A DNA stretch of 64,000 bases from Saposhnikovia divaricata (lineage: Eukaryota > Streptophyta > Magnoliopsida > Apiales > Apiaceae). A program made the position numbers and the translations under genes. The stretch is from positions 58,959,546 through 59,023,545 of the forward strand of contig CM071600.1 in NCBI GenBank assembly GCA_036435485.1, in the 5' to 3' direction. The notes beneath the pieces were generated by a model. That model was not told where the DNA came from. It was given only the letters and a program-made list of their open reading frames with translations, and did no database searches. Numbering within the stretch: the stretch's first letter is position 1; every line of letters begins with the position of its first letter. Shown in pieces: positions 35,810-46,995 of this stretch.

Positions 35810-38800
35810 ATGGCGTATTTAAATACGATCGGTTGCGGTGAAGGTCTTTCAAGTTCTAGACCTCCACTATTCGATGGTACAAATTTTGCAACTTGGAAAA
35901 CACGATTTAGAATTTATGCTAGATCTCAAGGTGTCAAAGTTTGGATGGCTATCGAAGACGGCGTAGTAATTCCCACCAAAATCGAAGGTGAAATATCCAT
36001 CGAGAAAAAGGTGAGCGAATATACTCCCGAGGAAGAAATAAGGATGAATATAGCCGCGAAAGCGAAAATGGTTTTAACTAGTGCACTTGCCGAAAAAGAA
36101 TACAAACGTGTTAATAATTGCAAGTCGGCACAAGAAATGTGGAACAAGTTAGTTATCACTTACGTGGGTACAAAAGATATTAAGGAATCTTGAATGGATA
36201 CCTTAATTTATGAGTACGAGAATTTTAAACTCCTCGAAGGTGAAACTATCATCGATATGGAAACGAGGTTTACTCGTGTAATCGATGAGCTTGCTCAACT
36301 CGGTAAGGTCTATACGACTAATGAGAAAAATTGAAGGATTTTAAAAGCCTTGCCTCCGAGTTGGAAAGTTAAAGTTACCACGATCAAAGAAATGAATAGT
36401 CTTAATGACTACTCCATCGATAGTTTATTCGGGAATCTTCGTGCTTACGAGGAAGATAACATTCCGGATAAAGTTGTCCCTAAAACGGATGACAAACGAA
36501 AGAGTATGGCTTTAAAAGCTATATTAATCGATGAAGAGAAAAATGACGACGAGTTAAATGAAGAGTTGGAAAATCTCGATGAACAAGAGATTGCATTATT
36601 GTCAAGAGAACTTCGTCGTGTTTTACAAAGTAAAGCTCAACGTTACGGAAAAGGCTTCCTAAAATCGAACAATCAAAATCAAGTATTTAATTCGAAAGGA
36701 AGGCCAAATTATCGAAATAATTCTCCGACTACGAGCTATGCTAAAAACCAAGGTGCTCCTAATTCGTATAATAACTCCCCTAATACGAATTACACTAAGA
36801 ATCAAGGCGCACCTCAAGGTAATAATTCGTACAATAATTCGAATTATGCAAAGAATTATTCGGCACCTAAGCAAAAGGAGCCATTAGTTGAGGAAACTCA
36901 AGATGTTTGCTTTGAATGCAAACAACCGGGTCACTTCAGACATGAATGTCCAAAGTTACCTAAAGGTCGAGGTCTTGTCACGGAGAATGGTTGGAATTTA
37001 AGTGAAGACGAAGAAGCACCGGAAGAAACCGAAGAAATCGTCAACCTTTGCTTAATGGCTATCTCCGACGAATCTACATCAACGGACAAATCGACTACTA
37101 ACCATGAGGTAACCCGAAAGTCTACTTCAAATTTAAATGTTGCATCATGTAGTAGTGATTATTTAAATGTGCATTTTTCAAGCATGGATTATTCTAGTTT
37201 GGATTCTTCCGAACTTATTAATTTGCTGAACTCGTTAAAATCGAGTCTTGATGATATGAATTGCAAATTCATTACGATGAGTTCCGAAAGGATTAAATAT
37301 CGTGAGACAAATATTGAGCTTCAAAAGAAGTCGCTCGGTTAAAAGATATTCATGTCAATGATAAAGAATATTCCGATTTCATTTCTTCACAAAATGAGCG
37401 CTTGAAAATCGAGATAAATGAAAAGAATGAAAATATCCAAAATCTCGAAATAGAAAATATTTCTCTAGTTATTCAAGCTGAAGAAAATGAAAAAGATTTG
37501 TTACAAGTCAACGATAAGAATCGTGAGCTTCATGTTGATATGTTGAATTTAAAAATTCGAAATGAAGCACTAGCAAGTGAAATTGCTACACGAGACAATC
37601 GGATTAAAGAAATTGAACAATCTTTAACGAGTGACAAAGAAGAAGAGCTTAGACAAGCCATAAATGACTTGGATCTTGACTACCAAATAACCTTATCCGA
37701 AAAGAACGACGAATTAGCTAAGCTAAAAGAGCAATTCAATGTTGAGGTTGTTGAAAAAGAATATTTGGTTTCGGAAATGAAATCAAGCATTTTGGAAAGT
37801 CAAAGACTCAAAAATGAGAATGCTAAGCTCATGGCTCAAGTAATTGATCAAGAAAATGTGCTAAACAACAAGATTAATGTTCTAATGCAAGAAAAGCACA
37901 ATCTTGATTCGGTTATTAAGCAATTCACTAAGAGCAATACTATGTTGGAAAATATGATATACAATCCAAAGGTATCTTCTAATAAAGAAGGGTTAGGATA
38001 TGATGCCAATCAACCTCCTAAAAGAGAAGCACATATTCCTACTCCCACTATAATTACTCTTCCTAAAGCACCTACTAAGCTATGCATGTTTTGCAACAAA
38101 AATGGACATGAAAATCTATTTTGCAAAGCTAAAGAAGGTGTAAGTAGGGGGAAGTATAAGTGGATGCCTAAAGGAGCCAACAATGCTCAAAAGAATTCGG
38201 TTAAAAATGCCAATAAACAACCGAGACATTCTTATCGTCAAGAGCCGATTAAATTTCAACCAAGGAACCCTACAAATGTTGCAAGTTCTAGTACTAACAA
38301 TACTAGACAACCGAATGTTCCTAGAAGAAATTATGTTGCTCAAAGTTCGAATAATAATGCTTATATTCGGAATCAAAATTCTTATATGCCTAGGAATGTA
38401 AGTCATTATAATGTTCGATCGAGTCAACATACTAATGTGAGTCATCATGCATATCCTAGACATTACAATGCTCATGTTAGAAATCATCGTGTAAATTATC
38501 ATTCCAATAATCATTCTAGAGATTCTACTATTACTATATTTCCTCGTAGTAATAATAGTGCTTTTCGTGGTGGTTCTAAATATATGCCTAGGAGAAATCC
38601 TTATCATATATCTAATAGGAATCAAGCATCTAGAAATGATATTGTCTTTGTGAATGATTATCCTATGCCTAGATTTATTTATGAAGGTGCTCGTAATGTG
38701 CTAACACCCGGACCCTTAAGTAAAAAGGGTACCAATCGTTTCTACTAATCATTCATATAGGTGTGCCTTACTGCTAAGAAGAATGTATAGTATCTTGATA

Positions 38801-41108
38801 GTGGTTGTTCACGGCACATGACGGGAAATAGATCTTTGATGAACAACATTAAAAAGGTAGCCGTCAGAAGTGTAACTTTTGGGGATAGCAGTCAAGGTAA
38901 TATTGTTGGTATTGGTGATTTTGGTAATGAAAGAGTTAAAATTTCGAATGTATAATTAGTCACGGGACTAAAGTACAACTTACTTTCGATTAGTCAACTT
39001 TGCGATAATGGTTGCAAAGTGATTTTCGTTCCATCTCATTGTGCTATTTACGATAAAGAATGGAACTTGATTCTTAAGTGTCCACGGAATAAGAATGTTT
39101 ATTCGTGTGACTTGAATGATTACGATAACGTTTGTTTAGTATCCATGAATGAGGATCCATGGTTATGGCACCGTAGATTGGGTAATATTAACATGAAACT
39201 CATTAAGAACATTTGTTCGAAAGAACATGTTAGAGGATTACCTAAACTAAGTTTCGTAAAAGATCATGTGTGCGAAGCTTGTGAAATTGGCAAACAAATT
39301 AGATCATCTCATAAGGCCAAATTCATGGTGTCTACTACTAGACCACTTGAGCTTTTGCATATGGATCTAATAGGACCGGTTCCCGTACAAAGCCTAGGAG
39401 GCTGTTCTTACGCTCTTGTAGTAGTTGATGACTACTCTCGCTTTACGTGGACGGAATTCCTAAAAGCAAAAAGCGATGCATTTGAATCGTTTGTTGCACT
39501 TTGCAAAAGAATACAAAATCAACAAAACAAAACGATCGTCTATATTAGAACCGATCATGGTCGAGAATTTGACAATTCGGATTTTTTAAACTTTTGTGAA
39601 GAATGTGGTATCACTCATAATTTCTCGGCTCCGTATACACCTCAATCTAACGGAGTTGTTGAGAGAAAGAATAGAACGTTACAAGAAATGGCAAATACGA
39701 TGTTGAATGAATATCGTCGACCAAAGTATTTTTGGGCCGAAGCTATGTCGACGGCTTGCTACGTTCTAAATAGAGTTTTACTACGTCCTATCAAAATGAA
39801 GACTCCTTATGAACTTTATTTTGGTAAAACTCCTAAGATAAGCTACTTCAAGGTGTTTGGAAGTAAATGCTATATTTTGAATTCAAAAGATTATCTAACG
39901 AAATTCGACCCCAAGTCGTGTGAGGGTGTATTTCTTGATTATTCGAATACTAGCAAAGCTTATCGAGTATTTAATCTTGGAACTTTAGTGGTGGAAGAAA
40001 CGTTGAATGTAGTATTTGATGAATCTAAACCACTTGCTAAGTTTAAAGATTTGGTCGAAGAGGATGATGATTCTATTGATCCTAAAAATGGTTCTAGTAC
40101 CGAAGTTGAGAATATTATTTGTCAAATAGGAACCATGGATCTAGGAACTAAAATTCTTACTAATCCTCTTGAAACAATTGAGACCGAAGTTCGATTGCCT
40201 CCGGAGATTCCATTGATTAAGAATCACCCTATAGACAATGTCTTAGGTGAACTTAGTAAAGGCGTTCAAACTCGAGCTCAAGTTCAAAACATTGTGAGTA
40301 ATATAGCATTTTTATCATAAATCGAGCCCAAAACGGCTAAAGAAGCCTTATTAGACGAGGATTGGATTGATGCCATGCAAGATGAGCTAAATCAATTTAC
40401 TCGGAATAAAGTTTGGGAACTCGTACCTCCACCACCCGATACTTCCATAATTGGAACGAGATGGGTCTTTCGTAATAAACTTGACGAAGGTGGAGAAGTG
40501 GTAAGAAATAAAGCAAGATTAGTTGCTCAAGGCTATACTCAAATGGAAGGTATAGATTTTGGTGAAACTTATGCTCCCGTAGCTAGAATCGAGTCTATTC
40601 GAATGTTTCTAGCATACGCTTGCTATAGAGGTTTCAAAGTCTATCAAATGGATGTTAAATCGGCATTCCTAAATGGTGTATTAGAAGAAGAAGTTTATGT
40701 AAGACAACCATCGGGATTCGAAGATCATAAACATCCTAATTATGTGTACAAGTTGTACAAAGCCTTATACGGATTAAAACAAGCTCCGAGAGCTTGGTAT
40801 GAGCGGTTAAGCAAATTCCTAATCAATAATGGTTTTAAAATGGGAATTGCGGATACTACTCTATTTACGAAGTATGAAGGTGATGATATCTTGCTCGTTC
40901 AAATTTACGTAGATGATATTATTTTTGGTGCAACCAAAGAATCACTATGTAATGAATTCTCAGAAAAGATGAGTAAAGAATTCGAAATGAGCATGTTGGG
41001 AGAATTAAATTTCTTCCTAGGTTTGCAAATTAAGCAATCTCGAGATGGTATTCATATTTCACAATCGAAGTATTGTAAGGAAATGTTAAAGAAATTCGAG
41101 ATGGAAAA
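35810..41108 (+). pseudogene. Copia gag-pol polyprotein (SIRE/Maximus-like), 5' part, interrupted in RT
   Basis: Starts MAYLNTIGCGEG at 35810. The UBN2-type gag continues past stops at 36191 and 36332 to a zinc knuckle CFECKQPGHFRHEC (about 36908). After a frameshift near 37335 comes a long charged coiled-coil segment and a second knuckle CMFCNKNGHENLFC (about 38083). Stops at 38746, 38758, 38788 and 38953 flank the protease DSGCSRHMTG. Integrase shows WHRRLGN, CEACEIGK, then catalytic Asp in MDLIGPV, Asp in RTDHGREF and Glu in VVERKNR. A stop at 40318 precedes the reverse transcriptase (VKSAFLNG, YVDDIIFG intact). The frame is cut at 41108 by the gag-only element and resumes at 49317. Long gag extensions of this kind suit the SIRE/Maximus lineage; that lineage call is inference. 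Confidence 0.88.
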
Positions 41109-43404
41109 TGATTATTGCATATTTTTGCATATTTTTAGTACCTAATTATTGCTTGAACTCGTATTTTAATAAATTATTTTGTTGCATTTCAGGAATTTCG
41201 AGAAAAAATGAAGAAATGGCAAAATAAAGAAATAAATGACAAAAGAAGAAAAAGAAGGACCAAAATAGAAGAAAAGGGAAAGAGAATGGAGGGTGGTGCA
41301 CATTTTGCCAAAACAAAATGGATGACCAAGATTTAGCCAACCCAAAACCAAATGATGGCTAAGATTAGTCCAAACCTACCAAAAACCCTAATTATTTTCT
41401 ATAAATAGCCTCATTCTTCATTTGTAAAATCATCTTAGAATTAGGTTAGTTCTAGTTCAACTCTAAATTATAGTAGTAGCCTCCATTTTATTTTGTAAAC
41501 ACTTTCTTTTATTTATGCAAATTTTCATTCCTTTTTTAATTTCTTGTTCTTAGTTATTAATTGTAATTGTGTCCCTTTAAATTTCAATTTTATTGTGGGT
41601 AATTTTTAGTTGTACATCTAAATTTTGATGTTTAATTTAATTTTAAGAAATAAAAAAAATCACAAAAAAATATTATTTTTAATTTTCATTTCGTATTTTA
41701 CATGTTTTTAATTTGTTTGTTCGAAGTGTTATTTCCCCCCCTGTTTTAGTTGTATTCGAAAGAAAACCCATCTTGTAATCTTGCTTCTTCATCTCATTTT
41801 CTTCACTGCAAACACAAATCACCTCCTTCCCTTTCTTGTTTCCATTTTCTGCGAATCATAAACCATCTCGGCCTCCCCCTCCCTTTCTTCCTTACCCAAC
41901 AAAACCACCGATTCCCTTATTTCCTCTTTTTTTCTCTTGTCGCTGTTCCCCCCTTCTTCTCCTTTTCCCTCGATTAAACTGCATTTCCGGTTTCTTCTTC
42001 GTTTTCTTTTAATTTCGTTTACTGAAGTTTAATCATCACTGAGTTCGCTGGTTTCCGAGTTGACTCGGTTCGATTGTAATAATTTGTTTCAGTTTGTAAT
42101 GAGTTCACAGTGTCAAGGTTCTGGAGTTTGGAAGATTCGTAGTTTGGTTAGCGATTTTGAGTTGAGTTTGTGGTTTGCTGTTAGTTCGCAAATAGCTGTT
42201 CGTTGCTGAGATCTTTGTTTGAGTCGTTTGCTGAATGTTCCGTATTTAAATGCTGTCGAATGTTAATTACTGGGGGTTTTGCTGTCCTTTACCGAATCAC
42301 AGAGTTGCTGGCTTCGTTTTGCGAGTCTAATATGAGATCGTGAGAGTTTTCGGAGTTTTAGAATTGTGAATCCTTTGAGTTTGAAAGTCTTGTCCTGATG
42401 TCAAGTTGTGATTGTAATTTTAATTGGTTTGCCATTGTTTTGTTCGAATAATGTCGTTGTCTCGTTGCTGAGTTGTTCTTGTCGAGTTCAGTTTCAGTTT
42501 ACCCAGTTTCGATGGCTGAGTTTCTGTCGAGTATTTACAGATTGTTGTTCGTGCTTGCTATTCGTATTTGTCATTTAATCGATTATCAGTCTGCGTTGTT
42601 TGATTGAGATTTGTATTTGATGCCTTGTGTTTTGTTTTCATTTTTTTTAGAATTTCGTTCGTTGTTACTTTTCATAGCTGAGTTTAAAGTTTACGAGTTT
42701 AGTTGTTGAGTTTTAGTGTTGTTATTGTTAGGCGAATCTGAGTGTTCTACTGTGTTGTTTCTCGATCTTTGCTGAGTTCTTTGCCGAGTTGCCGTGATCT
42801 GAGGTTGAGATTATGCGAGTAGAGTTTGAGATTATGCGAGTTTGCTGCGAGTAGTTATGTCGTGCTGTGGTTTCGTTCCTTATTTGATTTTGCAGTGTTA
42901 ATGAGTTTTACTAAGGAACCTAGTTTCTATGGTCTTTGCTTGCTGCGAGAAAGGTTTCATTTTGGTTTTGTATTTCTGGCTCCTGTTCTTTTGTTGTGAT
43001 TTTTGCTGAATTACTACTAAGTTGACTCGAGTTTGGAGATAAGATGCTTTTGATTTGTTAGTGGGCTAGTTAAATTTACGAACAAGTCAATGCCAAATTT
43101 TTCCAAAATTTTTTGTGAATAAATTTTTAGAATAAAATCGAATTTTAATTCGGATTTATAATTTTTAAAATAATTTAGTTAATTAATTTAGAATTAGAAT
43201 TAATTTAAAATTCTGTAAAATAGTTTAAACTCTATTTTAGGAATTAATTAGTAAAAATCCAAATCTTTCAAAAACCAAAATTTTTCTAATTCGATTAAGT
43301 TAAATTTTAAGGTTCGCGAAAATATTAGTCCCTGTGGATCGAATCATAAATACTAAAACGAGATCGTGCGCTTGCGATTTAATTACCATATTTCTAGCAC
43401 ATCA
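41109..43404 (+). repeat. 5' LTR of element G1
   Basis: 2296 bp, TGATTATTGCATAT to CTAGCACATCA. TATA box TATAAATAG at 41400-41408. The stretch about 42000-43000 is rich in T and G with many (C/T)TGAGTT and CGAGTT words and no coding frame. Pairs with 46996-49311. Confidence 0.93.
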
Positions 43405-43410
43405 AGTTTT

Positions 43411-43428
43411 TGGCGCCGCTGCCGTGGA
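43411..43428 (+). other. Primer-binding site of element G1
   Basis: TGGCGCCGCTGCCGTGGA, six bases after the LTR end. Resembles the TGGCGCCGTTGCCGGGGA site of plant Athila-type elements, generally assigned to tRNA-Asp. Confidence 0.8.
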
Positions 43429-44237
43429 ACTAATTATTTTTCGCACCTTAATTTTTAATTTTTCAGATTAGTTTTCTTTCGCTTGCCTTATTTTTATTTC
43501 ATTTTTTTAGGAAAGTTTGGAATGTCGGGAATCTTCTCACGGAGCTCGGAACGAATTGGAATTCTTGGAAGCGTGCTTCGGTAACCCGTATCTCACTCTT
43601 TTCACCTTTTTCTTTTTAGAAAATCACAAAAAAAATTCAAAAATCACAAAAAAATTGAAAATTGAAAATATAAAAATCACAAAAAATTGAAAATTTAAAA
43701 TCCAAAAAAATTAGCTAGTAAATACATAATTGTTGCATTATGCATTTAATCACTTAGGGCACATCATCTAGATTTTTATTTTCTTGTTTTTAATTTTTCG
43801 TACCTTATAAATTGTGGTGATCGCTGGAGGACCGAGGTACGTTAAATCCTTCTTTTCTTTAGTTTAGAACACGTAGTGTAGAGCATCCATAATTGTTTAT
43901 CGTTTTTTTATATCTCGTTGTTTGTTGCATCAAATAAACGTAATTAAGACTTATTCACGTCCTTCAGTGTCTAAGGTTCGCCTGGCTGTTAAGATTTGGT
44001 GTCTAAGTGACGAGTTTGTCCTCTTGGCAATGCCTGCTCTAATCTGGCCGAATCGGTCTGAATAATTTTTAATTTACGGATTTTTTTTAGTGTGTCTTAA
44101 CGTTATGTGAGCAATGTCTAGTTATTTTATTTAGGGAACCTAGGTTAGATTTTTCTTTTGATTTTTCATCATTTATTTTGTGTGTTTCACTTTCGCACTT
44201 ACTTGCTACGAGGTTTTACCCTTGATCAATCTTTACC

Positions 44238-45758
44238 ATGTCCGTAGCATTTAGGGAGCGCTATTACCAAGGTTGGGATTTTGACGAGGAGTTAGCAGAT
44301 AATACGATGTGGTGTGAGTCAACTAGGGAACCTAGTGTATATAACGAGTCGTATAGTACTTTTAGTGATTTGCATTATAGTGAACACGATATTGCAATCT
44401 AATCCGAATTAGATGCTCTTACTAGACGACTCGAAGCCTTAGAAACCCTTAGAGGCCCTTCACACACGTCTTGGCAACCAAATTTCAACTCTCCGAGTCT
44501 CGATTTTCAACATGTCAATGCCATGTTTCAACCAACCTCTCGAAATGACCATTTTACATTGTCTTCTAATTCCGGTTGAAGAGATTATCCCGATCTCTCA
44601 TGGAACCAAGGTCATAGCTATCAAACTCCGCCTCCACATTTTCAAGAACCGAACTCTTATCCAATTCCGAGTCAAGTTCCTTATTCGAGTTCAATTCAAA
44701 CAACCGCCCACCCACCCGGATTTCATGATTCGAGTAGGAAACTTGACACCTTAGAAAAGAGTATCGAGGCTTTATTGATTTCTCAAGCAAACTTCATGCG
44801 AACCATAACTTCTGATAAGCAAATTTTGATCTCTAATGCTCAAGCCTTATCTAAGTTAGAATTTCAAGTGAATCAATTAGCCACCATGTGCGAGCGTGAG
44901 ACGATAACCACTCCGAATCCACCCGAGGTCAACCCTGAATTTCTTATCACTCAAAGACCTATCGATACTTTCGATGATATCATTTCTCCTAGGTCTAATG
45001 TTCAACTTGACACTCCTTTCGGTGGTGATTCACACGAAGAAGATTCTAATGCTGACATCATTCTTTCTCTAGGTCAAACGAAGAATCCCGATGATTCTGA
45101 GTTTGTGGCTTCACCTAGACAACCATCATCTTCTTCTAGTGGACTTTTCCTTTCATCTTCCAAACCTCTTCCCGAAAAACCCGAAGAACTTCATACTCAA
45201 CCAATAGGAGCTGATCTAGTTAAGGAGGTTGTTTCAAGGTCAAATTTGGACGATCATGAGATTGAGTCTCTTCTTAAACAAGATTTTCAATTGCATTACG
45301 AGGCCAATCGAGAGCTTCACGAATCTTTTAAGGATTTGACCTCGGAAGAGATGTTTGGAGAGATGATGAATATTTGTTCCAAATGGGAAACCCAACATAA
45401 GGATAGTTCTTGTGATCCTAATTCTGTTGGTAAAACATTTTTCGAAGAACCACCCCCACCCCTTTCTATTTCTTCATTTTCCACTCGTGCTCCATCTTTC
45501 ATCGAAACTCATGATATTCATGACCAACATCTTACCGTAATTAATTTGCTTAAACAACAAAAAGAAGCATCTTCGTGGTCTATGGATGAAGTTAGGAATA
45601 TGAGTTTTATTCTTACGCCTAATCGGATCGTTCGAGTGGTCTATGCCATTTTCGTGGGTGAGTTTCTGGAATATTTTGGTTGCATAACAAAAAAGTTTTT
45701 CCGAGAGCAGGTATTGGTTAGTAAATATTTGTTTTGTACCTCCCATAGTAGAATGTAG
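44238..45758 (+). pseudogene. Gag-like protein of element G1 (two in-frame stops)
   Basis: A 506-codon frame from ATG 44238 to TAG 45756, broken by TAA at 44400 and TGA at 44577. The first third is rich in Pro, Gln and Ser. Around codons 170-215 lies a predicted coiled coil (KLDTLEKSIEALLISQ, then SKLEFQVNQLATM), which resembles the NLExQMGQLA segment of Athila-type Gag. The rest is acidic and Ser/Pro-rich (GGDSHEEDSNADIIL, PSSSSSGLFLSSSKPLPEKP) with predicted helices (MFGEMMNICSKWETQH). No zinc knuckle and no protease motif. It probably descends from a Gag C-terminal part; function is unknown. Confidence 0.7.
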
Positions 45759-46980
45759 GTATGGGGGAGGAGTTGTGTGTGAGTTGTTTTCTTTCTTGTT
45801 TTTAGAAGTTTGTCATTCTCCGTCATCCCTTATCAGGTATTTCCCCCTCTCTCTTTTATTCTCGTTCATTTTGCATACATTGAGGACAATGCATGATTTA
45901 GGTATGGGGGAGGGTTTTAGTGTAAAAACTGAAAAATCCAAAAAAAAAATGAAAAATTTTAAAATCCAAAAATAGAGATATTTTAGCTTAGTTGTCCTTC
46001 CCACTCTTTAAATTATAGAACTAGTTGGTGTTGACTATTTTTCGAAAATTATATGTATAATGCCTTTAGATGATTTGAACGTAGTCAAGTAAGGTTTTCC
46101 TCATGAAACTTGTGTCGAACAAATTTTTGCTTAAAAGACCAAGACGACACATTTGCACAAGACCTTTGATGGAAAAATTGTATAGGAATGTTATTCGATA
46201 CCTGAGAGAGAACCCACATGTTAGAACAATGTCGAATCAAACCTTTGCGAAATCTTGCTCCTATAGTGTCAAAAAAAAATTGTCAATAAATGTTTGTAAT
46301 TGTTGAGTGCTAGTGTAATAATAAATTCTTAGTAGGGAAATCGGCTAGGTTGGGCTCATTGATAACCCGAGTAAGTAAGTCCGAGGGGACTTTGTGCCTA
46401 GCAACCTAAGGTCCCTTGTGATCTGGGATTGTTGACCTAAAACTCGCTAAATGGGTGTCGATGCAAAAGTCTTTTGGGACCTCAAACATTGCACAATCGG
46501 TCTAACTGCTAAGAACGTGAAGTTTGACTAGATGCTTGTTTTGATAGAGATTGGGTCAGTTCAATATTGGTTGAAAAAGAGAAAATGTTCGTATGCACCT
46601 TATCCATCAAGGGCCTTAAATTCATTACACACCTTGGGATTTTTTGTAAATTTTTAGAGTCTAATCAAGTGGATTGTGGGAACCTATAACGTGGCTATTA
46701 TTAGAATAATCTTTAAGGCATGTATTTTCCTACAAAATTATTTTGTTGACACCAATGAAAGCTAGGTTGAACGAGGAAAGTTGGATACTTGCTGACTTAT
46801 CTCAAAGATTTTATGGGTATATCTTCTGTAAACCCTTAGGAGACAACACTCCTCCTGTAGAGATCGTCTATGGGTTTAACGGGTTGGTAAACCTAAAATT
46901 ACCCGTCACACCTACGAAAAGGAGTATAGGACTTTTTATCTAGATTTTCTTTTTGTTTTACTCGAGGACGAGCAAAAGAT
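45759..46980 (+). other. Non-coding 3' interior of element G1
   Basis: About 1.2 kb between the gag-like stop and the terminal polypurine tract with no supported coding frame. It contains two extra copies of the purine word AGGTATGGGGG (one at 45757-45767 overlapping the stop, one at 45900-45910) and the hairpin described separately. Confidence 0.6.
45878..45910 (+). promoter_or_regulatory. Internal hairpin-polypurine module of G1
   Basis: Perfect hairpin CATTG-AGGA-CAATG (45878-45891), 8-nt spacer, then AGGTATGGGGG (45900-45910). The purine word is identical to that at the 3' LTR. Confidence 0.8.
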
Positions 46981-46995
46981 AGGTATGGGGGCATT
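46961..46995 (+). promoter_or_regulatory. Terminal hairpin-polypurine tract of G1
   Basis: Perfect hairpin CTCG-AGGA-CGAG (46961-46972), 8-nt spacer, then AGGTATGGGGG (46981-46991) and CATT before the 3' LTR. The purine tract is the expected plus-strand primer. Confidence 0.88.
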
